Shown here: positions 31,921-43,864 of the stretch, one piece after another | Position numbering within the stretch: the stretch's first letter is position 1 | Layout: every line of letters begins with the position of its first letter | Assembly (NCBI GenBank): GCA_036346355.1 | Contig: CM070588.1 | Coordinates: forward strand, 18,647,914-18,711,913 | DNA from: Rhipidocladum racemiflorum | Taxonomy: Eukaryota; Streptophyta; Magnoliopsida; Poales; Poaceae | Direction: 5' to 3' | Length of the DNA stretch: 64,000 bases | Position numbers and translations under genes: made by a program | The notes under the pieces: generated by a model | What the model was told of the DNA's origin: nothing | What the model saw: only the letters and a program-made list of their open reading frames with translations | The model's database searches: none

Positions 31921-34121
31921 TGTGACACTACGGAACGACATGACTTTATAAATAGTGAAATTAGAGAATAAAACCTTATGGTATGAGGTTAAATCGCATT
32001 TACGGGCCGTTTTCGGGAGTTTGGGCCTTTCCGAGCCGATTTGGGCCTTCAGGGGGACCCCACATGGGCCAAAAGTGGAGTTTTCCGGCCCATGTGGGGG
32101 AAGAGGGCAGCAATATCCTACCATGCACCCCCCCTTGTGCCCTAGTGCGCCCTCCCCTCTCCCCCTCACCCCAGAGCCGCCGCCCCCCTCCTCCTCTCCA
32201 CGCCCCTCTAGCCACCACCTTACCCTCCCTCTCCTATCCACCTCCCTAGCCGTCCTAGGGGAGCTCCTCACCCCTCCACCCTATTGTCCTCTCCATTGCG
32301 AAGCCCCGCGACGAGGAGATCCGATGGATTCAGAGCGAGGAAGGAGATCAGGAGAACCGGGAGAAGAAGATTCGCCATTCGTCGCTTCGTCGTTCGTCGG
32401 GCGAAGGTATGGCGATGGGTAATCTCTTGGAGTGGATTAGGTGTTGTGTTAGTGGGGTTTTTGGTGCTATTAGATCAAAATATGGTGCTACTAGATCAAA
32501 ATATGGTGCTGCAAATTGGTAGAATCGGTGAAAACTAGAGTTTGCATGGTGTTCTGATTCTGGCAAATTGGATGTCTGACATAGGGTTTGAGATTTTGCA
32601 ATTTTAGATGCATTTTCTGGTCAGCCGTATGTTGAGAAAGTTGTAGATAATTTCAATACCTTTCAGTGGACACCTAGAACGCTAATTCCGACCAGTCGTT
32701 TGAAAGTTATGGCTGCTTTACCAAACATGTTCAAAACTGTGACGTGATTGGGACAGATAGTGTTGATTTGTAGATTAGAAAATTTTAAAGGCCGAATAAG
32801 TTTTTCCCAATACTTACAAAAAGCTAGGAAATTTCCTAAGCTTCGAGAAAATGTACTCTTTTACTTCATTTGGAGTCCTAAAACTCAAGTTATGCTAGTT
32901 GGAAGCCCACTGTCCCGTAGGGACAGATTCTCTGTTTTCGTGTTTTAGGGGTTGTTTGCGAAGTGGGGGTAGGGGATCGTTCTTGTACTATTTTGAGGGC
33001 ACATTTTGAGTGTGTGATACCTATATGCAGGTGGTGTGACCCCGAGAGTGCCCTCATCCTCTTGCCAATCCGTCGCCCGTGGTTGAAGGCAAGTCTATTG
33101 TAGTGGTTGCGGCTTAGGGAGCCGTAATGTTTGAATATGAGATGGTTTACACATGTTTTTATCATATGATGCCATGATTGACTCTTGCTTGCGACATGAT
33201 GAAAATGGTTTATTATGAGGCTATGCAGTGATTAGTTGAGTTTATATGCAAGTTGTTTATGTTTAAGACATATGTTGCATACATGGCATGAAATCTGGCC
33301 TTGTCGGTGAGAAAATCATAACTAGTCCGGTAAGGTCGGTGAGAAAGTTATGATTAATCCGGATCGCTTTTGAATAAGACCTACCTCGTGATTCCATCCA
33401 CAATTGTGAATAGATGCGAGGAGTAGGCACCCTCCATCTACGGGATGGAAGGGGAAAGAGGGTGCACGCCGACGGGCATGCACTCGGCAATACCAGTATG
33501 TGCTTCGAGGAGACATGTGCATTGCATTGCATACATGATGATGATAATGAGATGTGTACAATGAGAATTGAACATTGTTATGATGTTAAGCATGATATAT
33601 AGAGATTTTGGTATTGAACTGTTTGTTTTGTTCCATTGCAATATACTTGCTGAGTGATGAACTCACGGTTGTGTTTATGGTGTTTTTAGGTACCATGACA
33701 TCGGCATGCGGGAAAGGGGCTTAGCGGCACATCATCACATAATTTCCGCATAATTAGACAATATTTACCTTTCAGAGTTGTCATAATAAATTTAGTGTGA
33801 TGAGACTATGAGTTTGTTTATTCATGTGCTTGTTTACATCCATTACTTCATTTTAGTTCATGGAGTGGTTAAATTCGTTATGCTAGACTTATATTGCTGC
33901 TATGTCACCTGTTATTGCTATTTTAGATGCTTTCCATTATGATATATCTTGAGATATTATTGCTGTTGCTTCAAATCATGGAAAAACAAAGGAGTTGCAG
34001 CCGAAATTTTTGATTTTAGCATTTACACCTTTGCTGTAATTTACCTTTATTTGTGCCATTTAGATGATGTGTCTATCATGTTTGGTGACATCCAGGGCAT
34101 ACTAGATGCCGGGGTGTTACA
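31921..34121 (+). repeat. 3' LTR of gypsy element 1 (2,201 bp)
   Basis: TGTGACACTACGG to GATGCCGGGGTGTTACA. It is homologous to the solo LTR 8961-11197 and to 1-313. Internal features are a doubled 22-bp unit with TAGATCAAAATATGG (32469-32512), the GGTGAGAAA tandem (about 33306-33360), and a CACCCTCC/AGGGTGC hairpin (about 33428-33466). Downstream the sequence changes at once to an inverted LTR fragment, so the element inserted into that LTR. The left TSD copy is outside the window. Confidence 0.92.
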
Positions 34122-34881
34122 CGGAATTAAGCGTTCTTGGTCTTCATTGAAAGGTTTTTGGATAATCTACAACTTGCTCAACAGGCGGCCGACCAAATTC
34201 CGACTCTAAAAACCCCAAAACCGCGACCGAAGTTGACTGTCCGGAATTGGCCGAGGCTACTGCGCGAAATAGATCTACTAAACCAATCTATACCTCTAAT
34301 TACATCACCTAAACATGAATTCTAGGCATAATTTCCACTTCTAACCAGCACCACGACCCTACAAAGAGATTGAAAACCCTTACCTCCCTCGAAGAACCAC
34401 TTGAACGTCGAATTCTTCTCCTCCCAAACCCTGATCTCCTCTCCAAACACCGGGGATGCTGAAATCGCAAGAATCACTGGTTCCCCGTGGATGGAGAGCT
34501 CCCGAACAGCGAGATCGCGTGGAGGGGAAGGCCCTAGGGCCGACTAGAGGTGGGGAGGTGGAGGAGCAAGGGGAGGGGCGGCTAGGGGGAGGTGCAAGGG
34601 CTAAGGGGGCGGTTAGGGTTTGCTTTGCGGGGCGCATGGGGCTGGGCAGCAGGGTTTGCTACCCAATAGCACCTCCACTTGGGCCAATTCTTCCCCACCT
34701 CCGGCCCACAATGATCCCCCAAGGCCCGATTTAGATCCCCCAAGGCCCAAACTCCCCTGGAAGGCCCAAATTCTCCATCGGAAAGGATGAAACTCCCGGA
34801 AAAGGCCTAAAAACACATTACAAAAGTCGTACCTTAATGTTGGAATCTATAAAGTCACATTCCGTCATTCCGTAGTGTCAC
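34122..34881 (-). mobile_element. Minus-strand LTR fragment related to the element 1 family
   Basis: Read on the minus strand from 34881 it begins TGTGACACTACGGAATGAC, like the LTR start at 31921. It has a matching but strongly diverged U3 (repeated GGGCCTT motifs) and a common stretch GTTGTAGAT...ACCTTTCA...GAACGCT near its truncated end. It stops at 34122, exactly where element 1 ends, so element 1 is inserted in it and the rest lies left of the window. No PPT follows beyond 34881, so it was a 5' or solo LTR. Confidence 0.8.
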
Positions 34882-35968
34882 AATATCATCAATACATTGT
34901 GAACACATGTTAAAGAACATGGGTTAGATAGACCTACAATGAGACACTACGAGAATGTTACATTCTTATATGTCATCAGTGTATCTTATACATAGTAGAT
35001 GTATGATCCTTAGACCTGAGATTGTCACAATCCCTACATATGTAATAGTTTACCTTAGGGTTACCAAACACTATTTCCTAACCGGATAGTTATAAAGGTA
35101 GCTTTCATGTTTACTATGAAACATGTAGAGGGAAGTGAGCAGTCAAGATGGAATTTTCCACTCCAGTGTATCGGAGATATATGTCTAGGCCACTCGTGTG
35201 ATATGATTAAGGAAGTTCATGGCCATGCCGTGATTGAAAAGTCAATCAAAACTTATTAATATATCACGGATATGAGAGATGGATTGAACTATCAAAGGAT
35301 GACATGCTTCTCGCCTTGAGTTCAATCTTCATATAGTTTGGCAAAGGGATTATTACATCAGTACTTTGATCATATGCGTTTGGGAGTTGGCATGCCCTGC
35401 AAGGGGCCGCTACCAACTATTGGATTAGAAAAGGGTTTTCCGAATCTATGTCCAAATGTGCATGAACCTACAGGGTCACACACTTAATGGGCTGGGATGC
35501 ATTAATTCAGATTGGATCCGTAATTAATGGACCTCATGGGCTTAACATGCTGATGGGCCCTGGCTTAAGGTTTCATCGCACGGCTATATAAGGAGAGGAG
35601 AAGGGTGGGCATCACACTTCTCTTTCATCCAGAAGCCTAGCCTCCACCTCTCGTTGCCCCTACCGAGCGACACGGTGCTTGCACGCTGATGCACGGCGTT
35701 CCATCCCCGGACGTGTGGACTGCTATGGTGATGCTGCTGCTACTGCGGCATGGAGAAGATGATCCATGGCGAGGATGATCCACGGCGAGGACGATCCGCA
35801 GCGAGGACGATCCAAGCCGAGAACGATTCACTACATCAACGCGCGAAGGATTCCGCAACTGCGCGTCTTGTGGAAATTGATCTATGATCACCTTCTTGCG
35901 AGTAGTTTTTCTAGTTTTGCGGTAGAAATTTTAATTTGTGCTAGAGTAGCATATCGCGTTCCTCTACA
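34882..35968 (+). mobile_element. Probable copia LTR remnant with promoter-like features
   Basis: No coding frame. The sequence has the look of plant copia LTRs: a long AT-rich leader, GGGTCACACACTTAATGGGC (about 35475), a TATA box GCTATATAAGG (35582-35592), then CTTCTCTTTCATCC and a GC-rich transcribed start. Neither a PBS nor a second copy is present in the window, so family and limits are uncertain. It ends near 35968, where minus-strand gypsy LTR sequence begins. Confidence 0.4.
35758..35821. repeat. 16-bp tandem repeat, four copies
   Basis: Four adjoining units of the form GA(T/C)GATCCnnnGCGAG, differing from each other by one to four bases. It lies just downstream of the TATA-containing region at 35582. 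Confidence 0.88.
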
Positions 35969-36875
35969 GATCGGATGGCTGGCTGAGCTCGAGGGTGTCG
36001 GCGATGTCACGGCGGAGCTGGCTGGCTAGGGCTGGGGACGATGACACGGCGGACGGCATTTTTGTGTGTTTTCGAAGAAGTGAGTGCTACTCCCAGGTGC
36101 GCCTCGATGCGACGATTATGGATCTGGCCTCAGTCTCGGTGGAGGACGTCGAGAACTGCGAAAAACGGTGGAAAACGCGATGGCTTCTTCTTCCACTCCA
36201 ACGAGCAATCGCAGGCGCGGCAAAGCTCCACTAGCGGTGGCGGTTAGGGAAAAAGGTGCATGAGGCGAAGACGAACCTCGGGCACGCAAACGGTCATTAA
36301 ATACCGGCTCGGATGTCGAGATAGAAGCGAAAATCGCGGCGACGCCGATACAGGCGGCAAAGTTCTGCGAGGACATGAAGAGGGCAACGTGGCGCGATCT
36401 CGACTGCACACACGTACACGATCAATGGCTCCGATCGATCAGCATGGAAGGATTCGATCCGAACTCGAGCGGACGACGTGGCGCAATCTCGACCGTTGGA
36501 TCCAAATCCAACGGTCGGGGTAAATGTGGTTCCGGTTTGGGTCCGACGCGGTAATGGGTCCGATCCAACAGTACAAACCCATTAGGGTTTTCCGTTTTTC
36601 TATTTCGTTTTATTCTTAAAAATAATTCCTAGAAATTCATTTAAATTGAGAAAATAGCAAAATGCTCAGAAAAATTCCAGAAAAATTCTGGAAAATACTT
36701 TGGGACATTTTGGACTCAAATAAAATATTTCTAAAAAAAATTTATTCAAAATTTTTAAATATTTAAATAACTCAAGTGAGGGTTTAATTCAAATTAAATC
36801 CAAATAAATTCCAAAAAATTCCAAAAATTCAAATAACTCATTAAATTGAATAAAAGCATAAATTTGGGATGTTAC
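35969..36875 (-). mobile_element. Minus-strand gypsy LTR fragment H (TGTAACAYCCC family)
   Basis: The minus strand begins near 36875 with GTAACATCCCAAATTTATGC, followed by the AT-rich start typical of the 3-kb LTR family, a perfect dyad at 36489-36514 (GACCGTTGGAT and its complement), and a GC-rich U3. It resembles the fragment at 44915-45545 more than LTRs A-C. Its first base is missing at the junction with the MULE, and the 3' part is truncated near 35969. Confidence 0.75.
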
Positions 36876-37020
36876 GTCCATCGAGACTGAGGTGGGCAAA
36901 GATGGAACTTAAAAAATTTCTACCGGGTGTATACTTCATGAATTTTTTTTAATAAACTATATTTTATTCCAAATTGCAAAAGTAAATGTATGCCGCAAGA
37001 AATTTCAGTTTTATACATCT

Positions 37021-37212
37021 ATCGCCGTTCCAATGAGCGATATAAGCCTATCGCCCGTCAATCGGGCGACAGGATACCTTTCGTGTTTTATGTCGCCTGC
37101 TAGACGGGCGATAGGCTTATATCGCCCGATGAACAGGCGAGTGTATAAAAATCCCCCGTTCATCGGGCGACATAAAGCATGCAGGCTATATGTCGCCCGA
37201 TGAACAAGCGCA
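37021..37212. repeat. Cluster of hairpins with CGCCCG/CGGGCG repeats at the MULE 5' end
   Basis: A perfect 23-bp inverted repeat pairs 37037-37059 with 37103-37125 (outer bases GCGATATAAGCC, inner bases ATCGCCCGTC). A second inverted pair follows (GCCCGATGAAC near 37125 with GTTCATCGGGC near 37157), and a further GTCGCCCGATGAAC near 37193. The motif TCGCCCG or its complement occurs about seven times in 190 bp. Such subterminal repeats in DNA transposons often bind transposase; here that is an inference. Confidence 0.85.
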
Positions 37213-37257
37213 TGATATTTTATAATCAACGCGCTCGCCGGCCGTGCACAAGCAGAA

Positions 37258-37320
37258 TAGAGAAGAGGAGAGAAAAAAGAGAAGAAGAGAGGAAAAAAGA
37301 GAGGGAAGAAAAAGAGAGTG
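37258..37320. repeat. Purine-rich GA tract
   Basis: About 60 bases are nearly pure A and G (AGAGAAGAGGAGAG and similar), between the hairpin cluster with its TATAAAAA box (37143-37150) and the start of the MULE leader. The position fits a 5' untranslated GA repeat of the transposase transcript. Confidence 0.8.
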
Positions 37321-37504
37321 CGATTTTTGAGTCACTGCATTTCATATTCAGGTAATTTCTCGTTCTTTAGTTTTTGTATTTGTAGATCTAGAAAATCTAG
37401 TTAGACGTAGAAAGATTTAGCAAACCTAGTTTGTAGTTAGATGTAGTTCATCTAGTTAGATGTACTACAGACATAGCAAATATAGTTAGGTGTAGGTAGA
37501 TCTA

Positions 37505-40161
37505 TGAGAGGAGCCGCCCACATCATCCTCGAGTTGTTGGATGAACAGTTGCTCCCGTTGGATTTGGATCCTAGCAACAAATCACCGGAGGTGATCCAGA
37601 TGCTAATACCCAAGCCCAAACGAGACAACTCTACAAACATCCAACGACTCGACAACAACCCCGGTATTCCCCCGGTATGCGATCCGAAAACTCGCCCAGG
37701 ATCCCCACATACCGGTTCCCAATGCCATATCAACATCAATTCGCACAAAGGGGCATCGAGCCCAAACTCACTACCAGAGACGCAGAACGCGGAAGCAAAC
37801 AAATACACCTCACGGCACAAAGAGGCCCAACAACGACCAACAAAACGAACCAAGGAAAAGCAGACGGGTTCCATTACAGAAATAAAAGTACAGCTGTTCA
37901 CAAAAGTATCACCCACTACACTACACAACAAAAGTAAAACACCCCGGAAGTGTCATGCCCGGAACACTCCTGGGCGCACGAGTGTCGACAGCCTCTACTC
38001 GGTGCCCTTGGAGTCAGCGATAGGCAGTAGGGGCAAAACTCACACCCCGCTGGATCCTCACCTGCAAAACCACGGAAGCAGAAGCCTGAGTACAAATGGT
38101 ACTCGCAAGTCTTACCCATGGTCCATATATGACCGACTCCAAAGGATTATGCATTTGGATGTAGCAAGGGATAAGCTGAAGGTAGAACAGTTGCAAAATG
38201 CTTAACATTTGTTGTTTAGTTACTTAAACTACTCAATCCCCAATTTTAGTGCGGTTGTTACTGCATCTACCACTAGGTGAAGTTAGCAATTAACAATCCA
38301 CATCAATTAACCACATTCATTTCGAGCTCAAGCCCAATGGCGAACTTCAGTTCAAGTTATTACTACGTGTAACAGCAGTGACCAAGCGTGCTCATATCCG
38401 AGAGCGCGGCAATTCGAATCGCTTAATTAACCCTGCAGGGAAGCATTGATCACACGACATGTGTCCCGAAGGAACCTCATGTCAACCCCCTCCCATCCAT
38501 ACCAATCCGTTGGGGCATCTTCATGCGGTCCGAAAACTTAGCACCCCCTCGAGCAGCCCCAAGCCCGGCTTGGCGCCCGAGAGCCGGCCTAGGCCCCGCC
38601 CTTAACCACGTCCAACCACATGAGGGCATGGCCCATCAAACGGCATGCGATGAAAGAGCGGCTTACCTTACCATAATCGAGCATGTGATCAACCAGTTGG
38701 TGCCCAGCCATGGTGCCACATCGGATCGGTCCTTAGCTGACTTAGGCGGGACTACCACATTTGGGTCTCCTTACCCAAATGCCCCAACTCTCCCGCCCGG
38801 TCTCCAATTATACCTTTTTCCGCAACATAACCATAGCCAAACAGTTCCAGAGATTTTAATGTGTAAGACCTCAAGTAGTGGAACCATCCACCACTTGGCA
38901 CAAACCCGACTCCTAAGCATACTAAGCACGACACAATTAGTACCCATAATCTAGCTCCAAGGGAGGTGTTTTCGAGTAACAATGAAAAGGGTACATGCAG
39001 CAAATAGGATCTAGCCTATCCCACACTTCAACTCCTAATGCAACACTTAACACCCAATAAGCAGTTAATTCACAAAAATAGATTATATATAAGGTTCAAG
39101 ATGCTTAGGTGCTTGCCTTGATCTTCTGCTTGCGGATCGACAGCGATTTGCCCCTCGGCAACTCCCTCGACCACGGCGGTATCACCCCACGCGGTTTCGT
39201 TCTCTACACGAATAATATGCAACAATAAGATGCATGCGATGCGAAAGAAACGAGTTCAACACACACAACCCCACAAAACCCACAACTGGACAGACTAGCC
39301 TAACCCGGACAGTCCGGGCATTTGATCCGGACAGTCCAGATAACCCGGATACTCCGGACTGGGTGTCCGGACACTCCGGACCTGGAGCATTTGGCCCAAC
39401 ACGACTTGAGGATGGGAGTCCTACCGCTTTCTACGGCTTCACACCGACCCGATCTACGACTTTTCTACAACTTGCAAGCTAGGAGAAGCCCCGAGCTAGC
39501 TCAAACCGCCAAGAAACGAAGACATTCTACTAGCCCAACCAAAACCTAACTCCAAGCCAAGAAATGGCTTTGCTACTTCCCGATCTCTAACCTAGGCACC
39601 CTACATGCCCAAAACCAACCCCAAGAATCACCACACCTCAAAACCCTAGAACTCCAAAGTTCATCCCCAAACTCTCAAATCCAAACCTAATTTCCAAACC
39701 CACCATGGACGGCCTTAGGATCCAAGAAACCCACGAATCAAACCCCAAGAGAAAAACCTACCTCCAGAGGAAGATGGAGGAGAAGCAACGCCGGGTGGAG
39801 GAAGGAGATGCCGGCGTGAGGAGGAGTTCCCTGAGATGGAGGAGCCGCCGGAAAGGTCACCGGCCGGTGGGGAGCTCACCGGAGTGGAGCTAGGGCGGAG
39901 GAGACGCACGGGAGGGGTAGAGAGCAAGTGGAGAGGAGGAAAGAAGAATGGGAGCCATGAAATAGGGCTTATACACAAAACCCCCGGACAATCTGGACCC
40001 TTCGGATGCTCAACCCGGAGACTCCGGGTTGGGGTCTTCGGTAGAATCAACCCGGACACTCCGGACAATTTATCCGGACATTCCGGGTTATGTCCGGACA
40101 TTCCGGACGTTGATCCGGATACTCCGGATGTCATAGAATTTTTGAACTTGGGGCCTTGACA
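37505..40161 (-). mobile_element. Solo gypsy LTR (2,657 bp), minus strand, TSD ATCTA
   Basis: The plus strand starts TGAGAGGAGC and ends GGCCTTGACA, and it is flanked by ATCTA at 37500-37504 and 40162-40166. There is no PBS, PPT or pol inside. On the minus strand it begins TGTCAAGGCC and carries an array of TCCGGA-type dyads (about 40130-39990). A TATA-poor start follows, then a pyrimidine-rich CT-repeat leader and, near 39310-39390, another group of the same dyads on the far side. The family is not related to the other LTRs in the window. It splits the MULE leader cleanly. Confidence 0.85.
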
Positions 40162-40663
40162 ATCTAGCAAATCTAGTTTGATGTAGGTATGCACTACTCG
40201 TTTTAATTTTTTTAGCAGTAAGTTATGATTTAGTAGAAATGATTTTAGATCTAGGTTTGTGTGCGTTGATATATCGAATGTAGATACTTTGAACGGATAG
40301 AAGTATTCATTTCTTAGGAATGCAGTTGGGTACATATAGCGAAAGTAGTTTGATGTAAGTCGAGTAGAAATTAATCGTAGAGAATGTAGTTAGAGTAGTT
40401 GTTTAATTCTTTAGTAGTAGATCTAGTGAATGTAGATATTGTATACCGATACGAATACATCCATATACATATTCAATTCTTACGAATGTAGTACGGCAGA
40501 GATAGCGATTGTTACGATCTTAGATATGTATTGTTAGAAATGTAGCAAATTTTTGTACGAATAAATATGTATTTTTGTAGCATATAGATGTTCCAAAGTT
40601 GGGGGTCATAATATTTTTTACGGAAAGTAATTAATTCGTGGGTGAATGAATGGATTTGCAGAT
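40162..40663 (+). other. MULE leader, downstream half
   Basis: AT-rich, with many short TTAGTAGAAAT- and TGTAG-like repeats and no reading frame. It continues the same style as 37330-37500. The end (TTTGCAG at about 40652-40658) looks like a 3' splice site just before the ATG at 40664, so part of it may be a leader intron. Confidence 0.55.
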
Positions 40664-43428
40664 ATGGCAGAACGAGTTCTATTTAGAATATATTATGGCG
40701 AAGGGGTTGTAATGTATGGTTCGGAGGGTGCAGATCTAACTAACTTCCAGTATGTGGACAGAAGTTTGAGTAGGGTCGAAGAGCGCACATTTTCTTCAGT
40801 TTTGAAGTGGTTGTATTATACTTTTCGGATGGAAGAAGAGAAGTGGCAGCTGAAGGTATTTTGCCTCTGTAGTATGCAGAACAATCCATTTTGCTGGGAG
40901 CTAGTTGAGTTGAAAGGAACCGCATCGTGGAGATCATATGTGAGGGGGACAGAGCAACGGGGATGGAACCGGGTGCTTTTAATGCAAGCCTATGGCCGGG
41001 ATGTTGCCCCCCAGCAGCAGCCGGACGGTGGTGAGTGGAGTTAGGCTCAAAATGAGTTAAGTTTTGGTGACACCGAAATTGAGGGATCTAGCCATGAGCA
41101 GTACATCCAGACAAGCAACGAGGACATTATTTGCCAAAGTGGCGAACAATCTGAATTTGGGGAGGATGAAGCAAATGTTCGACAAGTAGCGCGGAGACTA
41201 GTAGACGAAGGTGAGCAAATTGATGAAATAACAGTTAGGATGGAAGAGGAAGACCGTGAGTATGGCATAGCAGAAGTGGAAGACGACGATGAGTCGGATG
41301 AGGAAGATGGAGGTACAAAACCGCCTGTGCCAGCCGAGTGGAGCACGCAACAATTTGAGAGGTTGGTTGTTAATGAAACCAACAACATACGTTGGCAGTA
41401 CAGCGACAACGAGGTTAGGCCTAACAGTATGTACACGACAAAGGAGGCTGTGCAGGATGCTGTGAAAGATTGGGCCTTATCATTAAGAAGTACTTTTAGG
41501 GTTAAGAAATCAACCCCGACCTGCTACGACGTGGTGTGTGAGATCCAAGGCTATCCGTGGAGAGTGCACGCGTACAAGCTGAAGTGGGGCACCCATTGGT
41601 TATGCTCGAAGGTTGAGCAGCACAGCTGTATGATTGAGGAAACAATGATGGCTCACAGGAACCTGTCATCTAGGTTTGTTGCGAATATCATGTACTCAGA
41701 GATAGTGGAAAACCTGACTTATGAGCCCCGTGCTATTATCCGAGCTATCGAGAACAGATATCAGTACACAATTAGCTATGGGAAGGCTTGGAGGGCGAAA
41801 CAGAAGGCCTTAGAAATGAGGTTTGGGAAGTTTGAAGACTCGTACCACAATCTGCCCGCACTGCTCAGTTGCATTCAGAAAAGAAATCCCGGCACTTACT
41901 ATGATTATCAAGATTGTCCGTCAATCAAGTGGCCAACTAAAAGGCATCTGAGGAGAGTGTTCTTCGCATTCGGAGCTTGCATTAAGGCGTTCTATCACTG
42001 TCGTCCATTGCTGTGCGTGGATGACACATTCTTGACCGGGAAATACAAAGGGCAAATTTTGACAGCTGTGGGTGTTGACGGAAACAACCAGATTCTGCCT
42101 GTTGCATTCGCCTTTGTAGAAAGTGAGAACTATGAGAGTTGGCTATGGTTCCTACGGAACTTGAAGATTGGGGTGGTCAAAACTTGTCAGGATGTGTGCC
42201 TACTGCACGACAGGCATGCTGGTCTGCTTAGTGCGATCAACCAGTTGCAAACAGGGGTAGAGGAGCCATTTCCATGGCCTGACTTAAAGAGCCGATGGTG
42301 CATGAGGCATTTGGGCGCAAATTTCTACAAGCAATTCAGGAACAAGGAACTCATGAACATGTTCAAAAGACTATGTAAGCAGAACCAGGAAAGCAAGTTC
42401 CGGACTCTGTGGAAAAATATCGATGAGCTGACAATAAAACACAAAGAGGAGATGACGAACAAGAATACTACCAGCGAAGGACACGATGAGGCGGAGCCTC
42501 TTCCACCCCTGCCAACAGATGATGACGCGACTAATCGTCATTGAAGGCAAAGGCCAATCAAATGTTTCTCGGACTGGATCAAGCACGAATCAAAGGAAAA
42601 GTGGGCACTGTTACATGACACACATGGTGCCATATACGGTGTGATGACCAGTAACTTTGCAGAAGTTTACAACTGGGTAATGAGAGGGATGAGGTGTCTC
42701 CCATTGGTGGGAATTGTTGAGGGAGTGCTGCGGGGCACAACCAAGTACTTCGTCGATAGACATCAAACTGCACAGATAGTGCTGAGAGATGAGAAGCTCC
42801 TGTACTCCTCCATGATCAGCAAATACATGGAAGAGAAAAGTCAGAAGGCGGCCAAGCATAAAGCTATAAAAGTTGGTGCACGAACATTGCGCTTCGAGGT
42901 GATCTGTAAGGATAAAGGACGGCGTGGAACCAACCAACGGGTTGTCATTCAGGAGTACATATTACAGGATATTTGCAAATGCTCGTGTAACAAGCTCGAT
43001 CTTTTGCACAGGCCGTGTTCTCATGTGATAGCCGCATGTGCTTTATTTGGGTGCAACCTGGTACCTATCTATCTGAATATTTCAGGAAGGAAAGGGTGAT
43101 GGCAACTTGGAGCGAGGAGCTTTATGGTTACGGTGTTGTGGGTTCTTTCACCACAACTCCTAGTGCTGATGAAAGGTTCTGGGTCCCAGATTTTAATGCA
43201 GGTAGATGGAAAGCAGGGCGTCGGAAGACAAGACGTATCAGAAATGACATGGATGAGTCAGAAGCTGGCAAGCGTGTGAAAAAATGTTCATTGTGCAAGG
43301 AAATAGGACATACGTTCAAGAATTGCCACGCACAAAACGAAGGAGATGAAGGAGGAGATGGCAATCCGACGGTGGTGGGTGGATCGTCCTGTGCGACGAG
43401 TGCTGCACGACGCCAACGTACCACATGA
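40664..43428 (+). pseudogene. MULE transposase (MURA-like) with SWIM zinc finger, broken
   Basis: One gene in one frame, with a TAG at 41042-41044, a TGA at 42542-42544 and a frameshift near 43060. N-terminus MAERVLFRIYYGEGVVMYG; acidic linker (about 41090-41320); MuDR-type domain (TTKEAVQDAVKDWALSLRST, about 41430-41500). The MULE DDE core has VDDTFLTGKYKGQILTAVGV (first Asp, about 42018) and LLHDRHAGLLSAI (second Asp, about 42201-42240), followed by WCMRHLGANFYKQF. After the TGA comes TSNFAEVYNWVMRGMRCLPL. The SWIM finger is CKCSCNKLDLLHRPCSH (about 42977-43027). The last part has a zinc knuckle CSLCKEIGHTFKNC (about 43290-43330). I start at 40664 because MAERV is the conserved opening and an ATG at 40646 precedes a likely splice acceptor. 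Confidence 0.9.
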
Positions 43429-43677
43429 GAAGCAATTTAATCGCAATATAATCGATGTGCTGTGTGTTGTGTGAACCCTGTGTGTAAGCCTGTTGCATGT
43501 GGCTATGAGTATTGTGCATTGAAAAATTATTGTAACTGTTTCTGAATATTTATGATGCTTGAACAATTTTACGTGCGTGTTTGTTTGAACACATTGTTGA
43601 GAGACACCTATAGTATTCGGACGCTTTTCTTTCGATATGTTTTTCAAATGTAACTCACAATTTCTTATTTACAAGTA

Positions 43678-43864
43678 TGGCTGACCAGCCCGGAGATGAC
43701 GAGTGGCCCTTCGAGTTGCTGGATCCGGTCGTTGATGGTAGTCACCGTGCCCACATCGCCACCGCTTTTCCAGAGGAGGGAGGCGAGCCTGTGCGGCTCA
43801 GCGTCCTTTGACTGAGGACACCGCAGTACGGCTGGGAGATCGATCCTTGTTGGATCCCCAGGTA
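43678..43864 (+). pseudogene. Possible second MULE gene (plant-mobile-domain-like opening), truncated
   Basis: ATG at 43678: MADQPGDDEWPFELLDPVVD, then GSHRAHIATAFPEEGGEP. A stop (TGA) at about 43810 is followed in the same frame by LRTPQYGWEIDPCWIPR. The sequence CCCCAG/GTAACA at 43857-43868 would be a good 5' splice site. An opening of this type followed by LRTPQYGW is what I recall for plant mobile domain (aminotransferase-like) proteins linked to MULEs; that identity is from memory and weak. It is cut at about 43889 by gypsy sequence. Confidence 0.4.

Noticed and set aside
34380..34816. Short GC-rich frames on both strands
   Set aside because: They lie in the U3/leader of an inverted LTR fragment and have no domain.
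35637..36029. Host gene starting after the TATA box at 35582
   Set aside because: Frames are short, contain the 16-bp tandem repeat and run into a minus-strand gypsy LTR. The promoter-like region fits a copia LTR better.
37021..37212. CRISPR array
   Set aside because: Irregular spacing, alternating orientation of the motif and a plant transposon context. These are hairpins, not repeat-spacer units.
37504..38205. 233-codon plus-strand frame
   Set aside because: It starts at the very end of a minus-strand solo LTR, is antisense to it, has low-complexity composition and no known domain. Most likely a chance frame.
39715..40335. 206-codon minus-strand frame
   Set aside because: It runs from the MULE leader across the solo LTR border into its start region, so no single element could have evolved it. 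The Pro/Ser-rich part reflects CT-rich leader sequence.
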